A stretch of DNA of 64,000 nucleotides from assembly GCA_964036295.1 (NCBI GenBank), contig OZ038462.1, positions 31,768,855 to 31,832,854 on the forward strand, in the 5' to 3' direction. The notes below the pieces were generated by a model. That model did no database searches and was not told the DNA's origin. It worked only from the letters and a program-made list of their open reading frames with translations. The stretch comes from Plumapathes pennacea. Taxonomy: Eukaryota > Cnidaria > Anthozoa > Antipatharia > Myriopathidae. Made by a program: the position numbers and the translations under genes. Below are positions 23,282 to 34,504 of this stretch, piece by piece. The first letter of the stretch is position 1. Each line of letters starts with the position of its first letter.

Positions 23282-24537
23282 TCCTCTATAGAACTTTCCC
23301 CGAGAATGAAACCACCTGTCCTGCCAAAAACTGTGCGCCCACAGGTCATACAGGGCCAAGCAAGCAAAGTGTATCATGACCAAGGCACAAACCAGACATG
23401 ATTCGTCCAGACATGCGGTTTCAACCAAGCACGGCCAAGTGGTAGATTTGGACGGGCTGTTGCAGCACTCCAAGATTTCGGCAAGACCATGCAGGAGAAG
23501 TAAGGAAATGGAGCGGTCGAGTGGTTAAAGAGGACATTGTTATGATTGGCTATTGCTAATTTCAGCCGGTTCAATATGCATTCTCCGTATCATTCCTCTT
23601 TCAAATATTACGTGTATCTTGAAGGGGAGATGTACCATAATTTGTTTACTAGTCGCATTAGGCGTGGGACCAAGTATTGCACCAGCCATCCTGTAGCTCA
23701 ACTGCGCATGTTCTGCAGAGTCCTTTGTTCGATTCTTCATTAAACATGGTCGAACTCTGCCCCAGTAATCCTGTCAATTACACGCATCAACTTTAGGTTG
23801 ATAGACATATTGGTACCTAGGGTTATCCCTCGCGGTAAAATAGGTCGAGAAACCAAAACAAATTGCAACGAGCGAGTTTTCTTCTTTTCTTTTTGCCATG
23901 ACAGGAGTTGGTGTAGCTACAGAACGATGAGAAAGAAAATATTATTCTAACAGGCGTGGGTTCTGACAACATTTTGTTTTTGTCATGACAGTAGCTTCAC
24001 TTCTGTTGACTGTCCGTTGGTCAAGCTAAACAAAGGAAACATAATCTCCTGTGGCTGTATGCAAAATTGCCAAGTCAATGCGAAGTTCTATGTTACTTTA
24101 GAATGACTCTATACTTTTGACAAAAAAATATAAAGGTTATAGGTAATTACGTTGTTCAGCCAAGGTGTGTCGCTCTTGTTCTCGTGGCTCCATTTCTTGT
24201 ATCCAGGATGATGTATTGCTTATGATTGCTACGGTAAAAGAATAATTCATTGAAAGGAGAATTTCCGAGAAGCTTCCGTTTATCGACAGGAAAACTGATC
24301 GGGGAAAGACTAACATTTCCGAATGGTTGATTGCATTCTTGCTGTGTTTGCTTGGGTTGGAAAATGGTCGATCGATTTCTTTTTAAAGCTCCAATACGGT
24401 CTTCACCAGAACCACAAGTCATTGAATAATGGTATCGGAAATTACTTCCAAGATGTTTTAATGCCTCGGGCGGTGTGCCAGAAATCGTGAATAATATGTT
24501 ATGAAAACGTGTCTGTGCTTTCTAAAACGATTGTGTA

Positions 24538-24539
24538 AA

Positions 24540-24627
<88 letters not shown>
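24538..24627. repeat. (AAT)n microsatellite
   Basis: About 30 uninterrupted AAT triplets, ending in AAATAAATA. Confidence 0.95.
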
Positions 24628-24633
<6 letters not shown>

Positions 24634-26146
24634 TTTTAATTCGGAACCAAAACTATTTTTTCATTTTTGTTAAAACCTGAGCGTCCAGCACAGCTCACAC
24701 TGGGCTCTACAATGAAAGATAAATGCTTTTCATTAATTTTTTTGATCCGCTTTAAGAAACTAAAATTGTTCTGTCTTGTCGCATTAGTGTAGCGTTGATC
24801 ATCTTCCTCAAAGCCGTTCCTGTTGGTCTATATAACTCAGTAAATGTTTATTTGATCAGTTTGCTTGATGTACGTGCTAACAGCGAGGGTTGTTCTGACT
24901 ACTGTCAAGCACTTGTGGAATGTTATTGCAATTGAAACATCATACGCCAGCTTTCCTGTCATCGTCGCAGGTGCGTTATTCACAAGTACAGGCAGCTAAG
25001 CGTCTGAGATCGTGATCTTGGCCAATTTTCACCGCAGATCACAAGAGATAACACGACAAACGAAGCTTGCGTTTTGAGCCGCAAATTTGAACCTCCAGCG
25101 AAAACGATACAAGTTGGCGAGTTAGTTTCAAATCTTTCCATTCAGGAGTGCGTTTCAGTAATTAAAATTTGCTGCATCGTTTTCGTGTTCACGGGAGATG
25201 AACAAACGTTTGCGCAACGTCTTCAAACGCAAAAGGAATTTATTTGTTTGAACCAGCTGCGAAAACTAAACTAACCACAACCAAACTTACATGAAGCGCC
25301 GTGAAGAATATTTATATATGACGTGACAAAGTGGTACTAGCCATTTTGCTCTGACTGCTCTGACTTTGCGCTAGTGATCAAAGTATTAGACAAGATATTG
25401 ATCACGACACCATGCAGATCAACGTTAGTTGACAAATGCAGATCAACTCTTGTCTCCACTTCACAACTGCAGTAAACACACTGCACTAAGGGCAAATAAG
25501 TTTATTTGGGGAGGTCCAGGTGAGAACCAACCCAAACCACGCTACAAGTAGAACAATTCTCTCCCGACATAAACATCTATACATACAGTGTAACCCTCTC
25601 TAACTTGTGGACACGAGAAGAGATAAGGGAATACCGATCGAAGTAAACATGCCTTACTTCACATGCATTTGTGCTAGAAACTATCAGCAAAATTACCAAA
25701 CAGATGTCAAACAAATTGCCAGTTAGGCTGGAAAGTAAGCAGGGCGTTCAATATTCTTTATCCCCTTTTTTGTCAGGTAGACTGCCAGTTAGGCTGGGGA
25801 ATTCCAAAACACTTGTCCCCCTTTTTTGTGTCAGATAGACAGCCAGTTAGGCTTGGGCGTTTTTCTTTCTTTCTTTCTTTCTTATTTTGTAACTTTAATG
25901 CCAAATGGAAGGAGACCAGAGTACTAGCTAAAGTAGCCAAGCAACCGCTAACAATAGGGGTGCGGTTAGAACGGAGGCCAAAAAAAACTTGTCACGAAAA
26001 ACCCTGTGGGAAAAAACGTGACAGGAAATCTGGTTAGGAGCCAAGGCTCAAGCTCCAAAAATTAGTAGCCCATCCTACGAAGGCTTTACATAAAAGAATC
26101 GTCCTTTCCTACGGAAGCTAGAAAAATAAATAAATAAATAAATAAA

Positions 26147-27887
26147 CTAGAAATACGATAATCGCAGATATCCCCTCGCTCAGTAGTGGGTTTTCGGAAA
26201 GCGGGATTCTTGTTTATTTTCCGTTCGGACATTATTTAATTTTTTTTCAGCAAACCACGGCTGTGTAGCGACGTCACCAGTCGGCCGCTAAAAAAATCTT
26301 TGTCACACGGCAGTCTGGTTTAGTTCAGACAACGTGCACAGTCTGCAATTTTCGTAGACACTAGCTGAACTTCAAAATTCGCTGAGAAAACATTTACACG
26401 CAACTACAGAATACTCCCGAGGCTTGAAAGCCAAGCAAAGTCGATCTTGGACACCGAAGTTTTTATGAATTTCAAGAAAAGCCGCGATTTCTCCAGCCAA
26501 TGCTTTATCCTAACCACATACGTGTATGTTTGTTTTTTTGCGTGTGTGCCAAATTTAGAACCGTCAAAGCGAGTCGCTTGTTTACACGCTTTCGAAGTCT
26601 CGGAATCGTGTGAATTTTGGCAGGGATTCAATTTTGAACACAACAACTTTTCAAACTGCGTTTGACGATTTTAAAATCTTTGACAGAAAAAAGAAATCAA
26701 GTCACTAAATAATACAAGGTCCGATTTTATTGAGCGAGGAAACCCGGTCACTAAATAATACAAAGTCCGATTGTGTTGAGCGAGTATCTTACGGGGGTCC
26801 CGCTAGTAGACATATTGTTTAATTTGGAAAGCAGTGGCCGGATATTTTCTACTTTAATAGCCTTCAAAAAGCAAAAGCATTTTAACCCGGTTACATTTTA
26901 TCCTTGAATACAGTGTGCCAACAAACGCGGCGACAAAACTTCACAGCATGTGTCAGACTGTCAATGAAATTATGCAAACATGTCAGGAATCGGATGACAC
27001 AATCTTGCACGAAGGCATTTTAAAAATAGCTTTGAAAACCAGCGAAAAGATCACAGTATAATCCTACTTGGCCTTCATCACAGTTCCCGGGGCATCAAAC
27101 GACAAAATATACGGCAATTGTTGAAATACCAATGATAACACGACCGTCGTTTAACAAAAGTGTATTTAACGTTAATTGATGTAAATTTTCAAAACTCACC
27201 GGTTCCTGAAAGCCATAGCTTTAGCTCTTTTCCAGCAAAGGAAACAAAACCCAAAACACTATTGTTTACGTCTTCAATGATTTCAAAATACACTGTATAG
27301 AGCAGTCCTCGTACAGTACGAAAATTCCACTTTCCATTGTATTGTGTTGTCATCTTGTCAAACTTGGATTCTGAAAACTGCATTCCTGTTATTGCGAAAG
27401 GCGAAATTTGCAACAGTGATTGTTCGATTTCCACCGACTGTATTTTGCTATTCCTTTCTGAAGAAGTGTCTGCGTTTTAACACAATACTGGCGTCTGGGA
27501 TTAGTGTTCAGGTCAACCAGTTGGGCCTTAAAGAATCCGTTTTACGTCTAGTAAAGCTTGCCTCCCATGCACTGGCAAAATATCCGGGCAATTTACAGCC
27601 GTCCGTCGAACTGCTTGGCCTTGTATCTGCATCTTGTTGTACAAAATCACTTCAGTTCGTACTCTATCGCATGTCTCCAAGAAAATGGCGGTTTACAGTT
27701 AAGCTGCCGATGTAACCTCGCCTGCTGTGTTCGCTCGACGCGGAGGGCCTTGGGACGAGGTCGTATGGCACAAACAGACAAACACACGAACATTAGATTT
27801 CGAGATGGCGACACGCTTGGAGTCTCCGATAAGGCGATAATACTACTGCATTAGCGTCGTGAATATTTCCCTCACTTCGTTCGGGGA
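26147..27887 (-). mobile_element. Helitron-like non-autonomous element, copy B
   Basis: On the minus strand it begins TCCCCGAACGAAGTGAGGG at 27887 and ends ATTATCGTATTTCTAG at 26147. It sits between A (27888 side) and T, as Helitrons do (5'-TC...CTRR-3', A/T target). About 150 bp of the 5' end and 35 bp of the 3' end match the element at 46104-49360 in the same relative orientation. The interior differs. A near-duplicate of 50 bp (gtcactaaataatacaa) lies at 26700-26780. Confidence 0.7.
27200..27434 (-). CDS. Exon-like open frame inside Helitron copy B
   Basis: It reads MEIEQSLLQISPFAITGMQF and continues through a well-formed globular-looking stretch (KWNFRTVRGLLYTVYFEII, VLGFVSFAGKELKLWL), ending at a consensus donor GTGAGT in phase 1. 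No family is recognised. Its place inside a Helitron suggests a captured host gene fragment, but no parent gene is in the window. Confidence 0.3.
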
Positions 27888-29289
27888 TAAAACTAAAAAG
27901 CGCTACCTGAACGCGGTCGGTTCGTAGGCATAGATGACAGCCACGTGCTATACTCTCCTTTTTATACCCCTACGTACTACCCATAATACTCCGGCCTGAG
28001 ACCCAGGCCACGTTGTATCTCGAGCCGCCAAAATATTTATTTCAGCCTTATTCGCAGGCTCATTCGACAGAAATAACATTTTTCTTTTGGGAAACAAAAC
28101 GTTCGAGCGTTTTGGTCAATATTGCTCAAATTTTCGTGAGCTGTAGGCAACATATTCTTCTCCAATACCGTGCCAGAGATTTTTGATTTTTTGTTTCGTT
28201 ATTTTTTTATTAAATAGTTTGTACAAAAAACGGGTTTTGAAACGCTCCCTCCACTTTAAAAGAGAATAAAATCCTTAAAACAAAACGGATCATTCGCTGA
28301 CACGGTATTTTAGTCAACCTCATTGAGTATCTGAAAGAAGTTGTTTTAGCATTTTAAAATAAAACCGACAGAAATTTTGTTTCCCGTTTCCTTTTTCAAA
28401 TTAACCTCAATCGCAATTCATCTTTGATGTGTCTGAAAACAATAACACCAGATCTGTAATCTGCCGTCAAAGACCTTTACAATGATATATAATACGTGTA
28501 TGTACGTTAAATTGTAACGCTACAATGATATTTTCAAGAATGGAGAGCGCAAACCTTTATCGGGACCTTTAGTTCCCTGTTAGTCATAGCCAATCAAGAA
28601 AATAGATGTGACCATACATTGGCCTGTGTTTTATACATATACTGGATTTACTAACGTTTTAAAATCTCGTTTTTCAGTCATCGTCGCGAACTGCTTCCTT
28701 TTTTCACGCGTAAAAGTGATATTTCACCTGTCATAGCAAATCAAGCGATACTTTCTCTCGCTTCCCCAAGCTATCACTGAACGACTCTCGCCTTTGGAGA
28801 CTTCAGAAACTAAATTTATTGCTGAGCTATAGAAGAAAACATAAATACGCGAGAAAGCCTAAACGAAACGTAAAGCCACATTACTCGCAAATCAATGGAA
28901 GAATCGGAGAAACCCGAGGAACACACACAACAACAAACTCAATGGTCATCTCTACGATTCCAACTTGAGTTCGGAAGAAACGTCCATTGGCTGTCGTGTC
29001 TTCATGGACTTATTGTAAGCACATTGCTGGAACAGCAGGAACAATTATTGGATTGGACCTGAACGCCCCCAACACGTAAAGTAGGGAGACATTCCGATCT
29101 CGTTTTCCTTTTGAAAATCTAACAGTTACTTGCGAAACGTGTTAATAAAAAATTAAAACATCTCTAGACACCTACAATTAGTTATTCGCTTGTCCACTTG
29201 AGCCTGTTGAAAGCAGTTTCATTTAACTTGTTTATAGAAATAAATCTAACAACATATCGTTAAAAACAAATGTGCGTGTTTTGTTTCAG
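27888..29289. other. Intergenic, AT-rich, no supported gene
   Basis: No clear repeats or domains. A short frame from ATG 28896 (MEESEKPEEHTQQQTQWSSL) ends near a GTAAGC donor and could be an unplaced first exon; no partner exon is obvious. Confidence 0.3.
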
Positions 29290-29816
29290 GTCCCTCGTGT
29301 GATACACCTCCCCCTGGTAATGTGATTCCAAAGCCGTCCAACTGTACTGAATACTACCAGTGTGTCGATGGGGAACCTTTGGAGCAGGCTTGCCAAGGGG
29401 GACTCGTTTTCAACCCGTCCATAAGCACCTGCGACTGGCCTGATAATTATCAATGTAAGCAATTGAACATGAGTATACGTAGGCATAAATGCATGATAAG
29501 AAAAGGGCAACGTGTGGAAAACTTAGTAAAAATAAGGACGCTTTTTCATCATATAATCAAGCAGCCCTCCTGGAGTGAGAGGAAGTTAAAGGGTGACTCT
29601 GACCGCAAAACGTTACTCTGAAAAAAATGCTTTACTGCAAATTGTATGTATCGGCCTTCTTTGACTGAGATGATACATTCTTTTTAAGGCCCAGTTACTT
29701 GCACCGGGAAGGACGACGGGATCTACGAGATTGAGTGTGATTCCTCCACGTGTTACCTTTGCTGCGATGAGATCATGACACAGTTCCCATGCACAGACGG
29801 GGAGATGACCTGTTAA
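29290..29816 (+). CDS. Chitin-binding peritrophin-A (CBM14/ChtBD2) protein, C-terminal part
   Basis: Two exons (29290-29454 and 29689-29816) join in phase 1. The first encodes a full six-cysteine peritrophin-A domain: C-x14-C-x5-C-x9-C-x12-C-x7-C, with the aromatic motif NCTEYYQC and FNPSISTCDW. The last cysteine codon is split by the intron. The second encodes CTGKDDGIYEIECDSSTCYL and stops at TAA after DGEMTC, so domain 2 is cut short compared with the family. The role is chitin binding in the extracellular space. The 5' exons were not found, so it may be the tail of a chitinase paralogue or a separate chitin-binding protein. The last exon and the DNA downstream have a decayed duplicate at 51640-52080. 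Confidence 0.75.
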
Positions 29817-30768
29817 TCCGGAATAATCAAATCCGCGACATATCATGAGAATCAATTGGGTGAAAGTAGTTTAACGTAAAAAAGCTAATGACTTGTAAGA
29901 GGTCATTGCTCAAATTAAAGTATAGTCTACCTGCAAGCAAAGTGATTCGTGTAGACGTCGTTTGCAACGGCACGCGGCTATTCCGTTGTGGTTAATAGGG
30001 TGATGTCGTGTGTCTGGTTCTATCTCTATCTTTTCTTGGTTATCTTTGTATGTCAATTATTTACTTTTAAAGCAAATCCAAAAACTCTGCATAAATTATT
30101 CAGAAGCACCTTGAAAATGCACGTAATACTACTTCAGGGACACCATATTTCAAACTTCGCCCAGGAACTGCATGTCCTCGGAACCTACCGCGTTATTGTT
30201 AAAAGCTGGCAAGTAAGAGAACCCAAATATATATCCTCCCGACTGTTTTTGTATAATTTATGCACTTCATGTTTCATAAAGGCATAATTTACCTGACGAA
30301 ACACTTTCCTCAATTAAAGGGCAACTGAGACCTCCAAATGAGCCTAATTTATACAAAACTTAATGCGACACTGTCGGCTGCATTGGTATCCCTTGCTGTA
30401 TATCTATCTACTTTGAAAAACCCGGAAATATTCGTCTACTGTGCTGTCATTTATTAAATTTATTGAGAAGGCAGTCTGTCAGCGGATTGGCGGATGGCAT
30501 CATAACGTCAAAATTTCTGCCCGCGATTTGAAATAATAGAGCTCGTGTTTGAATTTGTTTTTAGTTGTATGATAGTTGTGGTTCACTGCTGCGTACAATC
30601 AACTAACTATTCTGCTAAAACGTGTTGGTGAAAACGAGTTGGTAAAAATTATTACGGCAGTTCAAGCTTTGATCAATATCAAAATGAAAGTCTCGAAAAC
30701 AGAAGTTCAGCTGGTTTCACCGTCGCATCTTGATTTAGAATTGGATGCAATATTATATTTTATTACAT
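29817..30768. other. 3' flank of the chitin-binding gene
   Basis: 29817-29980 matches 51943-52080 and is probably 3' UTR; an ATTAAA variant polyadenylation signal is at 29914. The rest to 30768 shows no exon structure that I can support. Confidence 0.4.
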
Positions 30769-31023
30769 AAACTGAGAAATGTCGTATCTGAACACACGTA
30801 AAAATACGATATTTTTACGTGTGTTAATATCAGCCAAGCAGTGATCTTGCATGTTTTTGCATTTCTTAGTGGCGAAAATCTCTGTATCACATCAGAGTTT
30901 ATGAAATAAATAGAATAATACACGGACGCTTAGAGATATAAAATTTATCTTCTCGTGTTCATCTCGATATCGAGATGAACACGAGAAGATAAATTTCATA
31001 TCTCCGCGCGCCCATGTATGTAA
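30769..31023 (-). mobile_element. Foldback element, copy 1
   Basis: It contains two hairpins: cacacgtaaaaatacgatat with its complement, and gtgttcatctcgatatcgag with its complement. It is an inverted copy of 34570-34925, sharing atacatgggcgcgcggagat and tagtggcg-aaatctctgtat. Confidence 0.75.
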
Positions 31024-31126
31024 TTAGCGGGACCACCGTAAAATACGGTGATCGGATTTCTTTCTTATTTTCCTTTTTTCTTTCCTTCTTTCTTTTTCCC
31101 TTTTTGAAGTTCATTTCAAGCATGTA

Positions 31127-31470
31127 ATGTTAACAAAATGTCAAGACATACAAAAACCTATCTTTATGATATATGATGTAGCACCGACTTCGATAAAGAA
31201 ATTTTAATGAAATACGCGAAATTAATTCAGAATTTCAACCTGAGCCAACACAAGAATTCAGCTGAACCCTATAGGAAAGGAAAGCAAAGCTGCAACGGGT
31301 CTTCTATAGAATCTAATATTCACTGAACGACTGATGCGCGGTCTGTGTGTAAATTTGCCGTGACACTGCTTTTATGCTCGAGTGTTATCGAGTTTTTCTA
31401 TAACATACTTATGAAAAGGCAAATGCCCCAACACTTTCAATCAGGCTTATCCAGGTAACCAAAAATGAAG
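31127..31470. repeat. Diverged duplicate segment, copy 1 (copy 2 at 33190-33640)
   Basis: It aligns with 33190-33640 in the same orientation through shared pieces such as gagccaacacaagaat, aaagcaaagctgcaacgggt and ctgatgcgcggtctgt. Copies differ by many substitutions and small indels. The minus strand of copy 2 holds a small open frame; in copy 1 that frame is broken. Confidence 0.6.
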
Positions 31471-31763
31471 CGAACCACTGGTTCAGTAGAACTAGATATG
31501 AATATCTGTATAATTTTTGAGATGTTTAGAAGTTTCTGGGATTCTCAAATTATCTTTAGATATTTCCAATATTGCCAACAGTAATCTGATTCAGCGGTTT
31601 CCCCCTTTAATAATGTATCCAATAATCGTTAGTGCGCATTTCTGTATGATTCTGGATACGAAAGACTTGCAAATGTGTAGTGGACATATTTCTTTCGTTA
31701 AAGGTTTTATGAGAATGCATTTTAGTTCAATATTTTCCCAACCTGTAATCTGGTTATACATTA

Positions 31764-32024
31764 TTAAAGGAGCCCTCTCAACCACAGTCTTTTGCGCGCC
31801 GAAATCCTTGGTTCCGCCATTTTTAGGGCCCCGAAAGTCGAAAGACGAATAGCAACCCACTTCCATCCGACTCGTTTGAGGAGAAGATTAGTTTCTTTTG
31901 ATCTAAAAGGGCTACTAATTTATTTTTCTTTCGTGTTCTACGTTCCTTTGTGTTGGGAACCAAATTCAGCCTTGGATTTTCAGATGTAAACAAAACATTG
32001 GAAAGGCTGAGAGGGTCCATTTAA
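31764..32024. mobile_element. piggyBac-like MITE, copy 1
   Basis: It is flanked by TTAA on both sides, with inverted ends AGGAGCCCTCTCAACC and GGCTGAGAGGGTCC. An inverted copy lies at 52397-52657. It is about 260 bp and non-coding. Confidence 0.75.
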
Positions 32025-33455
32025 AGTCACTGACGCTTATTTTGCTAATAATCAGGTGCAACTGAATAGCAAGAAAAGTAAGCAATGTTCATGTTTTGTG
32101 TATCTTTCTGCACTAGAGCCGGACGCTAGATGATTCGTGGCTGCGGCGTCTTTTTTTATAGTCTTATTGAGTGAAAATAGTAATATCCTTATAAGAAAAA
32201 GAGGAAGATATTTGCAAAACATTTAGAAATATATGCAACTCTTTTCAAAAATTTCCGGAAAGATGTTTAAGTGATTTTATGTGATATTTGCATCTAGTCC
32301 TACATTTGCAGTCTCTTCTATTTTCAAAAACAAATAGACAATGGCAGAGTCATGCTTGGTTTTCCACGATACATAGCCTTAAACCGCATTTACAGTAGGT
32401 TTGACGTTGATGAAGAACTGCATGGTAGTCAGATCAATTTAACAGAGATTATCTGCCTTGATAATCACTTTCAGTTGGTGAATTATTATTCTCTTGTCAA
32501 CGAGTTCGTGAAAGTTATATCGATTTAAGGCAGTTTAAGGTAATGCGATCGTGCAATTTCTACTCCACAAATTTCCCTTATATTCGGCTACAAAGACTCC
32601 TTTTGTGTACCAGATTCGAATTTAAAAAAAAAACGGGGTCACCGACTCCGTTTAGCTGCTATTGTGACCTGAATATCACGCGCTTTCTGCCTGAATAGAA
32701 CAGTTTACATTTTAATTCCGAAAGAACTGCTCCACGGATTTTTTTTTTTTTTTTTTTTTTTTTCACAAATTGCAGATCTTACACGTAGAGACCTATACCT
32801 TAAAATTCAGGGTAGGTCACCCAGTTCTATTTTTGCGTTATTCCTGTGTTTCCAAATTCGCCTTATCGCACGGCGGCCTTGTTGGATTGACGTCATAGTT
32901 TGTAATACGAAAAAGGATGTGGGGCGCAGAGCATGTACGAAACTCTGTTGTGTTTATTTATGTAAAAATGTCATAAAACATAACACAACATAACAAATCT
33001 CGTGACTTTTGATAAAAATGTTGATGAAAATGACAGCAAGTTAGTAAAACCACGAATATGCACAAGAAATGTTGCGCACAAATGCACGACCGCATTACCT
33101 TAAGTGAGCTACAATCAATATAAAAACTAAAGTCACGAAATTTCACCGCAGTAGTACTTTCTGGAAACTTGAAGAATATCAACTGGATGCCGTATGTATA
33201 ATTTTAACAACATGCCCATGGTTTTACACATACAAGAAACCTATCGTAATGATATAATTTTTTATGTAGCAATGACTTTCGAAGTGTATTTAAACACTTC
33301 CAGAGTGTACACGTTCCAAACTAAATTTAAAAGTTTCAAAATGAAGCTTTTCGCCTGAGCCAACAAAATGAGCCAACACAAGAATCCAGCTGAAGCCCAT
33401 TGGAAAGCAAAGCTGCAACGGGCCTTTTACAATTTATTATTCATTAAACAACTTA

Positions 33456-33623
33456 TTATGCGCGGCCTGTAGTATAAATTTTCCTGACACTGCATGCCAA
33501 AGCCGAGTGCAATTGGAACGTGCCTACCAAGCTCTTGTACAATATACTCTGAGAAAAGGTAAGTGTCGCAACACTTACGATCAGGATTGTGCAGGTAACC
33601 AAGAATAAAAGGAACCAGTGCAT
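33456..33623 (-). CDS. Possible small secreted peptide or first exon
   Basis: A frame from ATGCACTGGTTCC encodes 55 residues, starting MHWFLLFLVTCTILIVSVAT, a strong signal-peptide or membrane segment, and ending IYTTGRA at TAA. A consensus donor (ATC/GTAAGT) lies 15 codons in, so it could instead be a signal-peptide exon. It points away from the chitinase gene. No homologue is recognised, and the related segment at 31127-31470 does not keep the frame. Confidence 0.22.
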   Translation of the reverse strand: MHWFLLFLVTCTILIVSVATLTFSQSILYKSLVGTFQLHSALACSVRKIYTTGRA

Positions 33624-33929
33624 TTCAGCCTTTTCCTTTTCATTTATAATCATACATTCAATGGTGCCACAAGTTCCGAAAACATTCATTTTAGTTTTCA
33701 ACGGTGTTCTCACAAGTATCCATAAACACAGAGGTAGTTCATGATTTTGGTGATGGTCCTGGTGGCGTAGTCGGCACCGACCGCTGTGTTCCCAGTTCAA
33801 TACCCCACCCCCTCCCCCCACGAACAATTCAGTGTGGAAAAACAAAGTGAATTCTTATTTCCTGTTCGTGGTATTCCTGAAAACTAGCTGAGAGTAGCTA
33901 AGAATATTTCCACGTTAAACATAAAATTT

Positions 33930-33957
33930 ACCTTTTTTTTTTTTTTTTTTTTTTTTT
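33930..33957. repeat. Poly-T tract
   Basis: About 26 consecutive T; a similar run lies at 32740-32763. These are probably retroposon tails or slippage tracts. Confidence 0.85.
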
Positions 33958-34076
33958 ACATCTGCCATTTGCTCAATACCTCATGCAGCGAAGTATTAGC
34001 TTCTTTTTAACGAGTTGGTGAAAGTTATCGGCAATTTCCGGCAGTTCGATTGTAGCTTCGAACGATGTCGAAATTA

Positions 34077-34256
34077 TAGTCTCGAAATTTGATCGTAATT
34101 TAGCACTTTAGGTTGGTTGTGATCGTCCGGGTTAGAGTAGTCTCCAGAAAGACTGTTGTTGGTGACTGACGTTTCGACTACCTGAGCGGAAGTCATCTTC
34201 AGAGTCAAGTGAAAAGTATTCAGTAAGCACTTTAATAAAAACTTCCAGTAATGCAC
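34077..34256 (-). repeat. Fragment of a dispersed retroelement (Penelope-like flank, tentative)
   Basis: The minus strand encodes MTSAQVVETSVTNNSLSGDY within a short frame. This signature recurs at the ends of many anthozoan repeat-derived frames, and I associate it with Penelope-like retroelement flanks from memory. A related shorter piece lies at 49490-49560 (gatcgtacggctcagagtag). Confidence 0.4.
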
Positions 34257-34434
34257 ATCAGGGCGATTTAGTCATAGTTGCCTCAGCTGTAGCATCTCTA
34301 CGAGTACGTTTAAGTACGTTGTAAAAATAAAAAAATTAAAAATTAAAATTAATTAATTAAATAAATAAAAAACAAAAACAAATTGAAATGATTTTAATGA
34401 AGGTTCCTCCATTTCTTTATCAATAGCGTCCAAG

Positions 34435-34504
34435 ATGGGAAACAAGATGATTTCTTTCTTGACTCTGACCGCTGTGGTGGCGACAATTTTGTTGGGATTG
34501 ACTG
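34435..34504 (+). CDS. Chitinase exon 1: signal peptide
   Basis: It encodes MGNKMISFLTLTAVVATILL plus GLT and ends at GTAAGC in phase 1. It was chosen as start because its hydrophobic core and donor phase fit exon 2; the distance to exon 2 is 1.76 kb. Confidence 0.72.

Larger units (their letters stand above)
22231..26146. other. Intergenic, repeats and microsatellites, no supported gene
   Basis: It contains a piece (22300-22520) related to the MITE at 39505 (gattgcttttctttttgcgtttg), a foldback at 23178-23281 and a triplet microsatellite at 24538-24627. A thrice-repeated GCCAGTTAGGCT motif lies at 25715-25855 with (TTTC)n near 25860. An open stretch starting ATGTACGTGCTAAC at 24868 ends in a plausible phase-1 donor near 24972 and could be a first exon for the chitin-binding gene, but the support is too weak to call. 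Confidence 0.4.

Noticed and set aside
24868-24972. First exon of the chitin-binding gene (MYVLTARVVLTTVKHLWNVI)
   Set aside because: The donor phase would fit, but it is not a convincing signal peptide and nothing links it to 29290.
28980-29093. HSP70-like fragment (AGTIIGLDLN)
   Set aside because: The similarity covers about ten residues with a stop shortly after; probably chance.
34150-34205. Hammerhead ribozyme on the minus strand (CTGAAGA ... GTCGAAAC)
   Set aside because: The core looks suggestive and Penelope-like elements can carry such ribozymes, but an extra base follows CTGAAGA and no stem III or cleavage-site pairing can be made.
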